Assembly (NCBI RefSeq): GCF_001653515.1
Contig: NZ_LYOY01000040.1
Location: 1,426,001-1,490,000, forward strand
From: Streptomyces sp. ERV7
Lineage (GTDB): Bacteria; Actinomycetota; Actinomycetes; Streptomycetales; Streptomycetaceae
Length of the DNA stretch: 64,000 nucleotides
Direction of reading: 5' to 3'
This document shows positions 1 through 8,531 of this stretch, piece by piece. Made by a program: the position numbers and the translations under genes. The notes beneath the pieces are model-generated. The model made no database searches, had not been told where the DNA came from, and saw only the letters and a list, made by a program, of their open reading frames with translations. Every line of letters starts with the position of its first letter. Position 1 is the stretch's first letter.

Positions 1-1496
1 AGGAACTCCCGCTCCAGGCCCGTCAGTTCGGCCATACCGCCGCCCGTGGCGAACGCCTTCCACGCCGCTTCCAGCCGCCCGCCCCGCAGGAGCACTCCAC
101 GGTCGCGGTCCTGTTCCTGCCATCCCTGGGCGGCGTCGGTGAGCCGGCGGTGCAGTCGCAGCCGGTCCCGGTCCTCGTTGATCCATGCCTGGAGCCGGGG
201 CCAGGCGGTGATCAGGGCCTCGTGGGCGAGGTCGATCCGGTCGTCGTCGAGGGTGATCAGTCGGGCCCGGGCCAGGTGGTCGAGGACGGTGGTGGTGCCG
301 CCGGAGTGGTCGGCCTCGACCTCGGCGCGGGTGACGGGTCGGCGGGTGTCGGGTGTCCCGTCGCCGGGAGTGATCAGGCGCAGCAGGATCCGCCGCGTGC
401 TCACGGCCTGGTCCGGGGAAAGGCCGGTGTAGAGGTCCTCCGCCGTGTGCGCGACGGCGCCGTCGAGTCCGCCTGCCGCCTCGTATGCCCGCAGGCTGAG
501 GGTGCGGGCGGTGCGGTGACGCCAGGTTTCCAGCAGCGCGTGCGACATCAGCGGCAGCCCGCCCGGCTCGGCCGAGACGTCCTCGATCAGACGGGCGGTC
601 AGGGCGCGTTCCACGATCACGCCGTGGGCGGCGGCGGGTTTCGTGATCGCCTCCCGGAGTTCCTCCGGCGCCATGGGGCCGACCGGCAGATCCGCGTCCC
701 GGAGCACGTCGGCGAGGCCGGGGTGCTGGAGGCAGTGGGCGTAGAAGTCGGCGCGTACCCCCAGGACCACGCGCAGGCGGCTGCCGGGGTCCCGGGCGGC
801 CAGGATCTGCCCGAGGAACGCGTCGCGCTCGCCCGCGTCCTGGCAGAGGGTGAAGACCTCCTCGAACTGATCGATGATCAGACAGGTGTCGTGGGGGCGG
901 TCCGCAGGGGTGAAGAGCTCTTCGTGCTCGGCGGCCGGGCGGGGGCCCGGCGTGCAGATCCGCAGGGCGGCGATACGCGATGAGTCGGCCGGGTCGGGGT
1001 GTTGGAGTCGGGGGAGGAGCCCGGCACGCAGGAGCGAGGACTTGCCGCTGCCGGAGGGCCCCACGACCACACTCACGCGCTCCCTGGCCACCAGTTCGAC
1101 CAGTTGCTCGGTCAGTGCGCCACGGCCGAAGAACAGGGCGCTGTCGCCCGGCTCGTAGCGCGTCAGCCCACGGTACGGAGCGGGAGCGTCCCTATCGGCT
1201 TCGGTGCGGGCGGTCGCGGTCTCCCGGCGCGCCGCCTGCTCGGCTTCGTGCCAGCGTGCCTCCCACGCTTCGCGGTCCGCGTCGCCGCCGCAGGCCTCCA
1301 CGTAGGCGAGGGTGACGGCCAGGGAGGGAAGCTTCTCGCCGGCGGCTGCCTGGGAGAGTGTGGAAGGAGAGTATCCGGTCTTCTTCGCCAGTACGCGGTA
1401 GGACATCCCGGCATCCCGACGCCGTCGGCGCAGGGCGTCGGCGAACTCCGCGACGGGCCCCGCATCCGGGTCCAAGGACTTTTCGGGCCGTGCCAC
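1..1496 (-). CDS. HTH-STAND (nSTAND1) NTPase, 5' part only
   Basis: The gene starts at GTG 1496, about 5 bases after an AGGGGG ribosome site, and runs off the left edge of the window with 498 codons visible. Residues about 18-70 form an XRE-type helix-turn-helix (AKKTGYSPSTLSQ). The novel STAND NTPase domain follows, with a Walker A GPSGSGKS at residues 146-153 and a Walker B-like CLIIDQFEE near 205. The remainder is the helical part of the STAND module (LITLDDDRIDLAHEALITAWPRL). In Streptomyces this architecture normally continues into WD40 repeats, which would lie outside the window. STAND proteins are signal-dependent oligomerising switches; some act in antiphage defence or regulation. The trigger of this one cannot be inferred. 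The domain call is firm, the biological role unknown. Confidence 0.88.
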   Translation of the reverse strand, partial: MARPEKSLDPDAGPVAEFADALRRRRRDAGMSYRVLAKKTGYSPSTLSQAAAGEKLPSLAVTLAYVEACGGDADREAWEARWHEAEQAARRETATARTEADRDAPAPYRGLTRYEPGDSALFFGRGALTEQLVELVARERVSVVVGPSGSGKSSLLRAGLLPRLQHPDPADSSRIAALRICTPGPRPAAEHEELFTPADRPHDTCLIIDQFEEVFTLCQDAGERDAFLGQILAARDPGSRLRVVLGVRADFYAHCLQHPGLADVLRDADLPVGPMAPEELREAITKPAAAHGVIVERALTARLIEDVSAEPGGLPLMSHALLETWRHRTARTLSLRAYEAAGGLDGAVAHTAEDLYTGLSPDQAVSTRRILLRLITPGDGTPDTRRPVTRAEVEADHSGGTTTVLDHLARARLITLDDDRIDLAHEALITAWPRLQAWINEDRDRLRLHRRLTDAAQGWQEQDRDRGVLLRGGRLEAAWKAFATGGGMAELTGLEREF

Positions 1497-1669
1497 CGCA
1501 TCCCCCTGTGCAATTGACCGTTCCGGTGGGTGATCAACCCCCACGCCAAAGACGGCTGATCCGGGCCGGCAAGCCAACCCTTCGCCCACTGTCGTACACG
1601 GTATCCCTGTAGGGGAGGTGGGTTGTTCGGTGCGGGGGAGAGGGGTTGTTCCTCCTGGGTGGGAGGTTC

Positions 1670-1981
1670 TCAGGCCGAGGAGGAAATGTGCTCGATGATG
1701 AGGAGGGTGCCTCGACTGGCAGGGCGTACGGCATGCTTCGCGCCCGCCTCGACGATGTACATCTCCCCGGTACGCACGTCGATCTCGGTGTCCTCGACCA
1801 CCAGCCGCAGTGTGCCCTCCACCACCAGCAGGGCCTCCGCCGTGTCATGGGACTCCGCTTCCACGGGGCGTCCGTCCATCCGCAGCACCTTCACCCCCGC
1901 GCTCCCGGCCTGCCCGAGCAGGAGCGAGTCCCAGGCCTGCGGCAGTTGTGCGGCTGTGCGGTGGATGTCGACGACGCTCAT
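1670..1981 (-). CDS. Small cupin-domain protein
   Basis: This 103-residue protein is a single beta-barrel cupin: a conserved acidic/His stretch (AESHDTAEALLVVEGTLRLVVEDTEIDVRTGE) followed by a second motif (EAGAKHAVRP). The presence of His and Glu metal ligands suggests a metal-binding small-molecule enzyme or a sensor, but no substrate can be named. The start at 1981 is preferred to the in-frame ATG at 2014 because GGGAGG lies 6 bases upstream of it. It is a single gene between the STAND gene and a methyltransferase on the same strand. Single-domain cupins of this type often act as isomerases or quercetinase-like enzymes, which is only a family statement. Confidence 0.8.
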   Translation of the reverse strand: MSVVDIHRTAAQLPQAWDSLLLGQAGSAGVKVLRMDGRPVEAESHDTAEALLVVEGTLRLVVEDTEIDVRTGEMYIVEAGAKHAVRPASRGTLLIIEHISSSA

Positions 1982-2128
1982 GTCATGCCTCCCGGCGGGC
2001 CCGCCTCCCGACATGGCTGGATGAGCCGCCGGAGACGCCCGCGATCGTGATCAGTGGATGCAGTGACGTTACGACAGGGCGGCGCGCTGCTGGTCGACCG
2101 TTCGGTAAAGCCTTCCGGGGTAGGAGGA

Positions 2129-2983
2129 TCAGGGCCGGGTGGCCACGCAGATGTTGTACCGCCATGTCTCCTGGTGCCGGTACATCTCCACCCCGCTCAT
2201 CGCGTTGACCAGACTGTCTCCTCGGCCCACGCCGCGTGCGAACGCATAGGGAAGTCGGCCGAGGACCGAGAAGCACCGCAGCATGGGCAGGATGTTCTCG
2301 GTCGCGTCACAGGCCGATTCGACATCGAAACCGGCCTGTTGGAGAAGGTGCTCCAGGTGCCCGTGGGTCATGGTGAGCATGCCCGGCATGCCGGAGAGCT
2401 CGCAGACCCTGAGCAGCGCGGACCGGGCCTTCGGCAGCAGGTGGGCCTGTGGGGTGCTCGAATACTCGGACATCACCAGCCTTCCGCCCGGGCGCAGGAC
2501 GCGGAAGAACTCGGCGAGTCCCTGCCGGGGGTCGGGGGAGTGGACGAAGGACTCCATGGTGTAGACGCCGTCGAAGGAGGCGTCGGCGAACGGGAGCGCG
2601 TGATAGTTGGCCACCAGGAAACGCGTGCGCCCACCCGGCTCGTCGGCACGGGACGACCGCTGCCGTGCGATGGCGACGTCCGGCTCGATCCCGTCGATCC
2701 CCGTGATGTGCGCCCCGCTCGCCCGTGCGACCGTGCGCGCTGTGTCGCCGACCCCGCATCCGGCATCGAGCACCGACGACTCCCGGGGAAGGGCCAGCTT
2801 CCGGGCCACGACGCATTCCATGCGCCGCATGGCCGCCGTGAACGCCCAGGGGGAATGGCCCGGCTCGTACCACCCGAAGTGGCGCGTGCGGCCGAGCAGC
2901 GCCGTGTACCCGAAGCGTGACCCGAACGCCCGGTAGTACGGCAGGACGTGTTGCCGGTAGTGGACATCGGTCACATGGGTCAT
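2129..2983 (-). CDS. SAM-dependent class I methyltransferase
   Basis: The 284-residue protein has the Rossmann SAM-binding motif I VLDAGCGVGDTA near residue 75, the acidic motif II loop (GIDGIEPDVAIA), and motif IV/V features (FDGVYTMESFVHSPDP, VLRPGGRLVMSEY). The overall layout, including a long N-terminal segment with HFGWYEPG and the LRPGGRL block, resembles the sterol/tocopherol C-methyltransferase and phosphoethanolamine N-methyltransferase group (UbiE-like). A small-molecule lipid or secondary-metabolite substrate is likely but not identifiable. It stands alone: no biosynthetic partners are adjacent, and about 250 bases upstream (2984-3239) show no coding signal. Confidence 0.88.
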   Translation of the reverse strand: MTHVTDVHYRQHVLPYYRAFGSRFGYTALLGRTRHFGWYEPGHSPWAFTAAMRRMECVVARKLALPRESSVLDAGCGVGDTARTVARASGAHITGIDGIEPDVAIARQRSSRADEPGGRTRFLVANYHALPFADASFDGVYTMESFVHSPDPRQGLAEFFRVLRPGGRLVMSEYSSTPQAHLLPKARSALLRVCELSGMPGMLTMTHGHLEHLLQQAGFDVESACDATENILPMLRCFSVLGRLPYAFARGVGRGDSLVNAMSGVEMYRHQETWRYNICVATRP

Positions 2984-3239
2984 CGCTCCGGCTCCTAGTC
3001 AGTAGCCCCGTCCCGCCCGAGGTCTTCACGGAGAGCAACGATCACACGCCTCCCGGGTCACAGAGCGCCACCCTGACGGTCGGGCGAACGCCGACGCACC
3101 GGTCATCAGAAAGGCCCAACGGCCCAACGGCCCAATTCTGGAGCGACACAGGCGGGATGTCTTCAGGGACGCCGCCATCATCCCTACCGATCACGAGCAG
3201 TGGCGATCGCTGACCGGCGGGCGATCCTGCCGTCGAGGG

Positions 3240-3854
3240 TCAGGCCGCCGGCCATGCGGCGAGCGCCAGCTCGGCGGTTTCGGTCAGTTCGGCCGCCGTG
3301 GCGCCGTCCTGGGCACGCTGTGACATGCCCTGGATCACGGCGGCGAAGTACGCGGCCAGCGCCTGCGGTTCGGCGTCGGCGGCCAGTTCGCCCGCCTGCT
3401 GTCCCCGGCGCAGCCGGGCTTCGAAGGTGGGCAGGTTGCCGTTGCGCAGATCGCGCAGGAACGCCGCCACCTCGCTGTCCTGCGGGGTGACGTTGGTGGC
3501 CGCGCTGATGGTCAGGCACCCGGCCGGGTGGGAGGGGTCGGGGTAGATGACGGCTGCCTCGCGCAGAATGCGGGCGAACGCGCCGTACGCCGTGGGCTCC
3601 TCCTTGAGGGCCACACCCATGAAGGCGCCGACGGGGGACCGGCCGTAGCAGTCCACCACCTCCCTGAACAGGGACTTCTTGTCCCCGAACGCCGCATAGA
3701 GGCTTCCGGGCCTGATGCCCAGCACCTCGGTCAGCTCGCCGATCGAGGTGCCCTCGTAGCCGCGTTCCCAGAACAGCCGGGTGGCGGCCGTCAGTGCCTC
3801 GGCGCGGTCGAAGGTCCGTGGCCGCCCTCGCTTCGCTGGTGGTTTCTCACTCAT
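3240..3854 (-). CDS. TetR-family regulator of the divergent SDR gene
   Basis: The 204-residue protein has an N-terminal TetR HTH (TAATRLFWERGYEGTSIGELTEVLGIRPGSLYAAFGDKKSLF) and a ligand-binding C-terminal domain of the TetR_C_16-like kind (CLTISAATNV, LAAYFAAVIQGMSQRA). The ATG at 3854 was chosen because the HTH begins about 12 residues later; an upstream in-frame extension to 3920 would run through the operator region. It is divergently arranged with a short-chain dehydrogenase starting at 3941, with an 86-base gap that contains a GAGCG/CGCTC palindrome. This is the usual layout for a repressor that controls itself and its neighbour, sensing a small electrophile or quinone; the ligand is inferred only from family habits. 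Confidence 0.88.
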   Translation of the reverse strand: MSEKPPAKRGRPRTFDRAEALTAATRLFWERGYEGTSIGELTEVLGIRPGSLYAAFGDKKSLFREVVDCYGRSPVGAFMGVALKEEPTAYGAFARILREAAVIYPDPSHPAGCLTISAATNVTPQDSEVAAFLRDLRNGNLPTFEARLRRGQQAGELAADAEPQALAAYFAAVIQGMSQRAQDGATAAELTETAELALAAWPAA

Positions 3855-3867
3855 GCCCACCATTTTA

Positions 3868-3908
3868 GAGCGACCGCTCAACAAACGTGTTAGTTTCTTT
3901 CTTGAGCG
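3868..3908. promoter_or_regulatory. Candidate TetR operator(s)
   Basis: Between the divergent TetR and SDR genes lies GAGCG-AC-CGCTC (3868-3879), a perfect 5-base inverted repeat. The right arm plus two bases (CGCTCAA, 3875-3881) is also mirrored by TTGAGCG at 3902-3908. The spacing fits binding of one or two TetR dimers over both start regions. The palindrome is seen directly; operator function is inference. Confidence 0.5.
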
Positions 3909-3940
3909 ATCCACCAACAAATAGAAGGCGGTCAGCCATC

Positions 3941-4738
3941 ATGTCCACCACCACGTCAACACCCATGGGTACGCGGCAGCTTGAGGGCAAGGTCGCCCTG
4001 GTCACCGGCGGCAGCAGAGGCATAGGCCGGGCCATCGCGGAGCGCCTCGCCGGGGACGGCGCCCTGGTCGTCCTGACCTACACCAGTGACGAGCCGGCGG
4101 CGCGCGAAGTGGTCGCACGTATCGAGAAGGACGGCGGCCGGGCGGTCGCGCTCAAGGCGACGCTGGGCCGGCACGGTGACGCGGCGGGCCTGTGGGCGGC
4201 CTTCGACGCCGAGGTCGCCGCGTACGCGCCCGACGCCGGCGTCGACATCATCGTCAACAACGCGGGCATCGGCCGCAGCGCGGATCTGGCCGCACTCACC
4301 GAGGAAGGCTTCGACGAGGTCTTCGCGGTGAACGTCCGGGCACCGTTCTTCATCGTCCAGGAGGGCCTGAAGCGTCTGCGCGACGGCGGCCGGATCATCA
4401 ACATCTCCAGCGGTGCGGCCCGTCTGGCCATGCCGGAGATCATCGCCTACAGCGCCACCAAGGGCGCCCTCGACAACTTCACCCTCAACCTCGCCAAGGG
4501 TCTCGGTCCCCGGGGGATCACGGTGAACTCGGTCGCCCCCGGCATCATCGACACGGACGTCAACGCGTCCTGGCTGCGCGGCAACCCCCAGGCCGAAGCC
4601 CACGCGGCCTCGCTGGCCGCCCTGGGCCGCGTCGGCCAGCCGCAGGACGTGGCCGACATCGTGGCCTTCCTCTCCTCGGACGGCGCGCGCTGGGTGACCG
4701 GGCAGGTGATCGACGCGACCGGGGGCTCCGGTCTGTGA
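3941..4738 (+). CDS. Short-chain dehydrogenase/reductase (FabG-like)
   Basis: The 265-residue protein is a classical SDR. It has the cofactor motif TGGSRGIGRA near residue 25, NNAGIG, the catalytic Ser in NISSGAA and the YSATKG (Tyr-x-x-x-Lys) pair, then a C-terminal GGSGL. The Arg after the glycine motif and the TYTSDE segment suggest NADP(H). The start at 3941 has a GAAGG about 12 bases upstream; ATG 3965 is an alternative. It is divergent from a TetR gene and is its likely target. TetR/SDR pairs of this kind often respond to xenobiotics, but the substrate is not deducible. The gene converges on a second SDR 10 bases further on. Confidence 0.9.
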   Translation: MSTTTSTPMGTRQLEGKVALVTGGSRGIGRAIAERLAGDGALVVLTYTSDEPAAREVVARIEKDGGRAVALKATLGRHGDAAGLWAAFDAEVAAYAPDAGVDIIVNNAGIGRSADLAALTEEGFDEVFAVNVRAPFFIVQEGLKRLRDGGRIINISSGAARLAMPEIIAYSATKGALDNFTLNLAKGLGPRGITVNSVAPGIIDTDVNASWLRGNPQAEAHAASLAALGRVGQPQDVADIVAFLSSDGARWVTGQVIDATGGSGL

Positions 4739-4748
4739 GTGTCGCCGC

Positions 4749-5444
4749 CTACCAGGGCACGACCTGTCCCAGGTGGTCGACGAAGTAGAGGCCGGGCTTC
4801 CCCTGGTGGTGTTCGATCGTCTGCGCCACCCCGGGGATGCTCTCCTCCACACCGAGCTCGGCGTCGGGCCCGCCCAGTTCGGTGCGGACCCAGCCCGGGT
4901 CCATCAGCAGCAGCGTCCGTGTGTCTGCGGCGTGGCGGGCGGCGTAGCTGCGCATCAACTGGTTCAGCGCGGACTTGCTGGCCCGGTACAGATCCTGTCC
5001 GCCCTCGGTGTTCAGGGCGATGCTTCCCTGGTCAGAGGACATGACGCCGATGGTTCCGGTCGGTGCGACCAGCGGGCGCAGGGATTCCACGACGCGCATC
5101 GGGCTGAGTGCGTTGGTGACCATGACTTCGGTGAACATGGCCGTGGAGACGTCGCCGATCGGGATGTCGCCGCGCGTGATGGCGGCGTTGACGAAGAGCA
5201 GGTCGAGCGTGCGCCGCGCGAGTCGGTCGCGCAGCGCCGAGATCTGCTCCGGCTCGGTCATCTCCAGCGACTCGATGGTCAGCCGCCCTGCGGATGCGTC
5301 GGCCAGGTCGTGGAGGCCGGTACGCCCACTGCCCCGGACCGTGCCGATGACGTTCCAGTCGCGTCGGAGGTACTCGGAGGCGAGTCCGAGGCCCAGGGTT
5401 CGTGAGGCGCCGATGATGAGCGCGGTCTTGCGGGTGTCGTGCAT
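4749..5444 (-). CDS. Short-chain dehydrogenase, atypical SDR
   Basis: The 231-residue protein has an SDR cofactor motif GASRTLGLG at its N-terminus, VNAAI in place of NNAG, a Ser-containing MSSDQG and an active-site YRASKS. It resembles the C-factor/CsgA-like SDRs rather than FabG. The ATG at 5444 is preceded by AAGGA about 5 bases upstream. It is divergent from a LysR regulator starting 178 bases away, the usual layout of a LysR-controlled gene. Its substrate is unknown. It is unrelated at close range to the neighbouring SDR, so the pair is not a recent duplication. Confidence 0.88.
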   Translation of the reverse strand: MHDTRKTALIIGASRTLGLGLASEYLRRDWNVIGTVRGSGRTGLHDLADASAGRLTIESLEMTEPEQISALRDRLARRTLDLLFVNAAITRGDIPIGDVSTAMFTEVMVTNALSPMRVVESLRPLVAPTGTIGVMSSDQGSIALNTEGGQDLYRASKSALNQLMRSYAARHAADTRTLLLMDPGWVRTELGGPDAELGVEESIPGVAQTIEHHQGKPGLYFVDHLGQVVPW

Positions 5445-5622
5445 GTGATTCCTTGCGTGGTCGGGGTGTCGGGTCCGTCGCGAAGCGGCCGGTGGCCTCG
5501 CCAGGGCTGCTTGGACTGTCGCTGCCTACCGTCGAGGTGTTGGCGGCGATCACGTGGCAAGTCTCCGAGCGGGGCGACCGGGGCGTCCAATACCCTTCGG
5601 ACCGCATTGATACCGTCGGGGC

Positions 5623-6501
5623 ATGGATCTGGATCTGCGAAAGCTCCGGTACTTCGTCGCGGTGGCCGAGCACCGTCACTTCGGGCGGGCGGCACAGGCG
5701 CTGTTCATCGCGCAGCCGGTCCTCAGCCGGCAGATCCGCGCGTTCGAGCAGGAGCTGGGATGCCCGCTGTTCACCCGGACCACGCGCAGCGTGGAGCTGA
5801 CCCCTGCGGGAAGACAGCTCTATGACGAGGCGTCAAGGATCACCACGGTGGTGGACGTGGCGCTGCGGCGTGTGTACGAGGCCCGGCGCGGCGAACAGCG
5901 GCTCGTCGTCGCCTTCTCGCCCGGCCTGCACGTCTCGCAGGCGATCCGCATGTTCACCGGCGGCCATCCCACGGTCGAGATCGACGTCTTCCCGCTGCGC
6001 TGGTGGGAACGCGACGCGCCGCTCCGCGACGGACGCGCGCATGTCGCGTATCTGCGACGCCCCTTCGATGACGCGGGGCTGTGCACCATCCCCATCGGCC
6101 ACGAGACCAAGGTGGTGTGCCTGCCGGTGACGCATCCGCTGGCCGGCCGCCCCGCCCTCACATCGGCCGACCTCGACGGCGAACCCATCCTCGGCGCCAG
6201 TACGCGGCGGACGTCCTCGCTGGAGGAGAAGTTCGAGCTCATCGCCTCTGGCCAGGGCGTCGCGCTCGTCCCCGTCAGTGTCGCGCGCTCGTACTCCCGC
6301 CCCGACCTCGTCTACCGGACCGTCACCGATGCCCTGCCCGTGGAGACCTGCCTCGCGGTACCGGAGAACAGCTGCGAGGGCCCCGTACGGGACTTCCTGG
6401 ACATCGCCACCGCGACGCTGCGCCGGCATGCCGGTGATGTGGAGGGCGAGGGGGATGAGCGCGGGGCCGACGGCCCGGCGCCCGCGCCGTCCACGCACTG
6501 A
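5623..6501 (+). CDS. LysR-family transcriptional regulator
   Basis: The 292-residue protein has the canonical LysR winged HTH at residues 5-60 (LRYFVAVAEHRHFGRAAQALFIAQPVLSRQIRAFEQELG) and a periplasmic-binding-like effector domain (QRLVVAFSPG to the GQGVALVPVSVA segment). The C-terminal 25 residues are low-complexity. It is divergent from the SDR at 4749-5444, its most likely target. LysR proteins typically activate the divergent gene in the presence of a substrate-like inducer. The ATG at 5623 places the HTH at the usual N-terminal position. Confidence 0.9.
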   Translation: MDLDLRKLRYFVAVAEHRHFGRAAQALFIAQPVLSRQIRAFEQELGCPLFTRTTRSVELTPAGRQLYDEASRITTVVDVALRRVYEARRGEQRLVVAFSPGLHVSQAIRMFTGGHPTVEIDVFPLRWWERDAPLRDGRAHVAYLRRPFDDAGLCTIPIGHETKVVCLPVTHPLAGRPALTSADLDGEPILGASTRRTSSLEEKFELIASGQGVALVPVSVARSYSRPDLVYRTVTDALPVETCLAVPENSCEGPVRDFLDIATATLRRHAGDVEGEGDERGADGPAPAPSTH

Positions 6502-6568
6502 CGGAGAGCCGTATTCCGCGGACACCGGATCGCGGACAGGCGCGGCGCCGTGCGGTCTCCCGGACTCG

Positions 6569-7285
6569 TCACTTGCTCGGCGTGAGCCCCCATGCCCTGA
6601 CGAGCTGGGTCAGTTCCTCGCGGAAGAGTTTGTCCGGGCTCACGGTCTGGGTGTGCAGGTGGCCGTAGATCTCCAGTGATACCAGGCCGTGCAGATGGCC
6701 CCAGATCCGCAGGGCGAGTGCCACGGCGGCAGGGGGGAGGTCCGGGAAGGCGGGGCGGACCTTGTCGAGGAGCCCCGCGTCGAAGTCGGACCACTGGAAG
6801 TCGCTGTCCGCGTAGAGGTGCTGGGCGCGCGGCCAGGCGGCCGCCGCCAGGGCGGTCAGACCCGTGCAGACACGCTGCGCGGCGTCCGGTGCGGCGCCGC
6901 CCTCGGGGGCGATGTAGCCGGGTACGGGGTCGCCGTAGATGAGGCGGAAGCCTTCGGGGTTGGCCAGTGCCCAGCCTCGGAAGGCCTGGGCCCACACCTG
7001 GATCCGGTCGGCCGGGTCCTCGGCGGGGGCGGCGCCCCAAGCGGCGTCGACAGCGTCGGCGAGCGAGGTGTACACGTCGTTGATGAGCGCGGTGACCAGG
7101 TCGTCGCGGGTGGCGAAATAGCCGTAGATGGCGTTGGCGGTCATACCCATCTCGCGGGCGATGGCGCGCAGCGTGATCGCGCCGGGTCCGCCCGAGGCCA
7201 TCAACTCCAGTGCCACGCGCTTGATTTCGGCCGTCGTCTCGGCGCGCAGCCGCTCACGCCGCCCTCTGGTCCCGGTTTCTGCCAT
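6569..7285 (-). CDS. TetR-family regulator (WHG-type C-domain)
   Basis: The 238-residue protein has a TetR HTH at residues 15-60 (TLRAIAREMGMTANAIYGYFATRDDLVTALI) and a C-terminal domain with conserved FRLIYGDPVPGY and IWGHLHGLVSLEIYGH, diagnostic of the TetR_C_13/WHG ligand-binding family. It is divergent from an NmrA-like NAD(P)-binding protein that starts at 7411, with an inverted repeat between them. Autoregulation and repression of the neighbour is the natural inference. Confidence 0.88.
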   Translation of the reverse strand: MAETGTRGRRERLRAETTAEIKRVALELMASGGPGAITLRAIAREMGMTANAIYGYFATRDDLVTALINDVYTSLADAVDAAWGAAPAEDPADRIQVWAQAFRGWALANPEGFRLIYGDPVPGYIAPEGGAAPDAAQRVCTGLTALAAAAWPRAQHLYADSDFQWSDFDAGLLDKVRPAFPDLPPAAVALALRIWGHLHGLVSLEIYGHLHTQTVSPDKLFREELTQLVRAWGLTPSK

Positions 7286-7303
7286 GCGGTCACTCTACAG
7301 CGT

Positions 7304-7322
7304 CACGGTAGTGATTGCCGTG
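7304..7322. promoter_or_regulatory. Candidate operator, inverted repeat
   Basis: CACGG (7304-7308) and CCGTG (7318-7322) form an inverted repeat with a 9-base AT-richer spacer, 18 bases upstream of the TetR start and in the shared intergenic region with the NmrA-like gene. A looser TCTACA/TGTAGA pair flanks it. Operator function is inference from position. Confidence 0.35.
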
Positions 7323-7410
7323 TAGAAACTTCACACCGTATAGTTTTCGCACGGCGTTCGGACATGCGGCGGCAGCCGTCATGTCCGGGCATGAGAAACA
7401 GGGGAGAACC

Positions 7411-8112
7411 ATGCACATCGGAGTGATCGGTGCCACCGGCACCATCGGCAGCCGGGTCGTCACGGAGGCACTCGGCCGGGGGCACCACATCCGGGCGCTC
7501 AGCCGCGACGCCTCACAGATCAACGAGAGCCGTGCGAACGTCACTTGGGAGAGCGTCGACATCCTCGATCCCCAGAGCATCGCCGCCATCCTGCCCGGCC
7601 TGGACGTACTGATCAGCGGATTCCAGCCGGGCAACGCGTCCAAGGACTTCGCGGACACCGTCCGGCGTTCCATCGCCGACCCCACGGTGCACGCCACCGC
7701 CGCCCGGGCACTGATCAAGGCCCTGGAGAGCCACCCCAGGACCCGGCTGATCGTGATCGGCGGCGCCGGCAGCCTGGAGACGGAGCCCGGAGCGGTGCTG
7801 GCCGACAACGAGGACCAGATGCACGAGACCCTCGACGGGCTCGGACTGCCCCGTGAGTACGCGGCGGCGGCACGCGGGGCCCGGGACGGCCTGAACGTCC
7901 TGCGTACGTCGAACCGGCTCTGGACCTACTTCAGCCCCGCCGAGGACATCGCCCCCGGAGAGCGCACCGGCCGGTTCCGGATCGGCACCGACCAACTGGT
8001 CCGCGACGCCGCCGGACTCAGCCGTATCTCCGCGGAGGACGCGGCCGTCGCCCTGCTGGACGAAACGGAACTGCCCCGCTTCGTCCAGCGCCGCTTCACG
8101 ATCGGTTACTGA
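7411..8112 (+). CDS. NmrA-like NAD(P)-binding protein
   Basis: The 233-residue protein starts MHIGVIGATGTIGSR, the GxxGxxG dinucleotide motif of atypical SDRs/NAD(P)-binding epimerase-like proteins. It also has a VIGGAGSLE segment and DAAVALLDETELPRFVQRRFTIGY at the end, typical of the NmrA/YwnB (NAD(P)H-binding, PF13460) family. No catalytic YxxxK is evident, so it may be a redox sensor or a reductase of unknown substrate. ATG 7411 has GGGGAGA 4 bases upstream. It is the likely target of the divergent TetR regulator. Confidence 0.87.
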   Translation: MHIGVIGATGTIGSRVVTEALGRGHHIRALSRDASQINESRANVTWESVDILDPQSIAAILPGLDVLISGFQPGNASKDFADTVRRSIADPTVHATAARALIKALESHPRTRLIVIGGAGSLETEPGAVLADNEDQMHETLDGLGLPREYAAAARGARDGLNVLRTSNRLWTYFSPAEDIAPGERTGRFRIGTDQLVRDAAGLSRISAEDAAVALLDETELPRFVQRRFTIGY

Positions 8113-8210
8113 ACCCGCCCGCGTCGGCAGTCAGCCGTTCGCTAGGCCGAAACGGCAGTAAGAGGCTCGTTCCCGCAGCTGCTCGGCACTGGGGCGTGCG
8201 GGCGGCTGAT

Positions 8211-8531
8211 TCAGTCGAACCTGACGCTGTGCGGGACACGGGCAATGAAGCGGCTCGAAGTGCCGCGCGCCATGACGCCGAGCGGCTCTTCACAGCCTTG
8301 GTCGGCGAACAGGACTGCCCTGCCGCCGGTGCCGTTGGTCGCGCTCTTCGCCCCGCTGACCAGGAGGAGGCACTCACCGCTCTCCGGGTTGTGGAGGGTG
8401 AAGTCGTCGTCGTTCACGTTGACATAGGTGAAGTCGCCGGTGGCCGCCTGGGCGCCGGGGGCGAGGGTGGCCGACAGGCACAGGACGGTGGCGGTGGCGG
8501 CGGCTCGACGCCACCAGGTACGTGTGATCAC
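8211..8531 (-). CDS. Small secreted protein of unknown function
   Basis: The 106-residue product starts at GTG 8531. It has a signal peptide (TWWRRAAATATVLCLSATLAPGAQA with Ala-x-Ala before residue 31). The mature part of about 76 residues has two cysteines (GEC, QGCEE) that could form a disulfide. The rest (FTYVNVNDDDFTLHNPESGECLLLVSGA) looks like an all-beta fold. I do not recognise the family. It converges on the NmrA-like gene and is followed by about 280 non-coding bases. Confidence 0.68.
   Translation of the reverse strand: MITRTWWRRAAATATVLCLSATLAPGAQAATGDFTYVNVNDDDFTLHNPESGECLLLVSGAKSATNGTGGRAVLFADQGCEEPLGVMARGTSSRFIARVPHSVRFD

Noticed and set aside
2984..3239. Possible small gene between methyltransferase and TetR
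   Set aside because: Open frames here lack ribosome sites, have atypical third-base composition and show no recognisable product.
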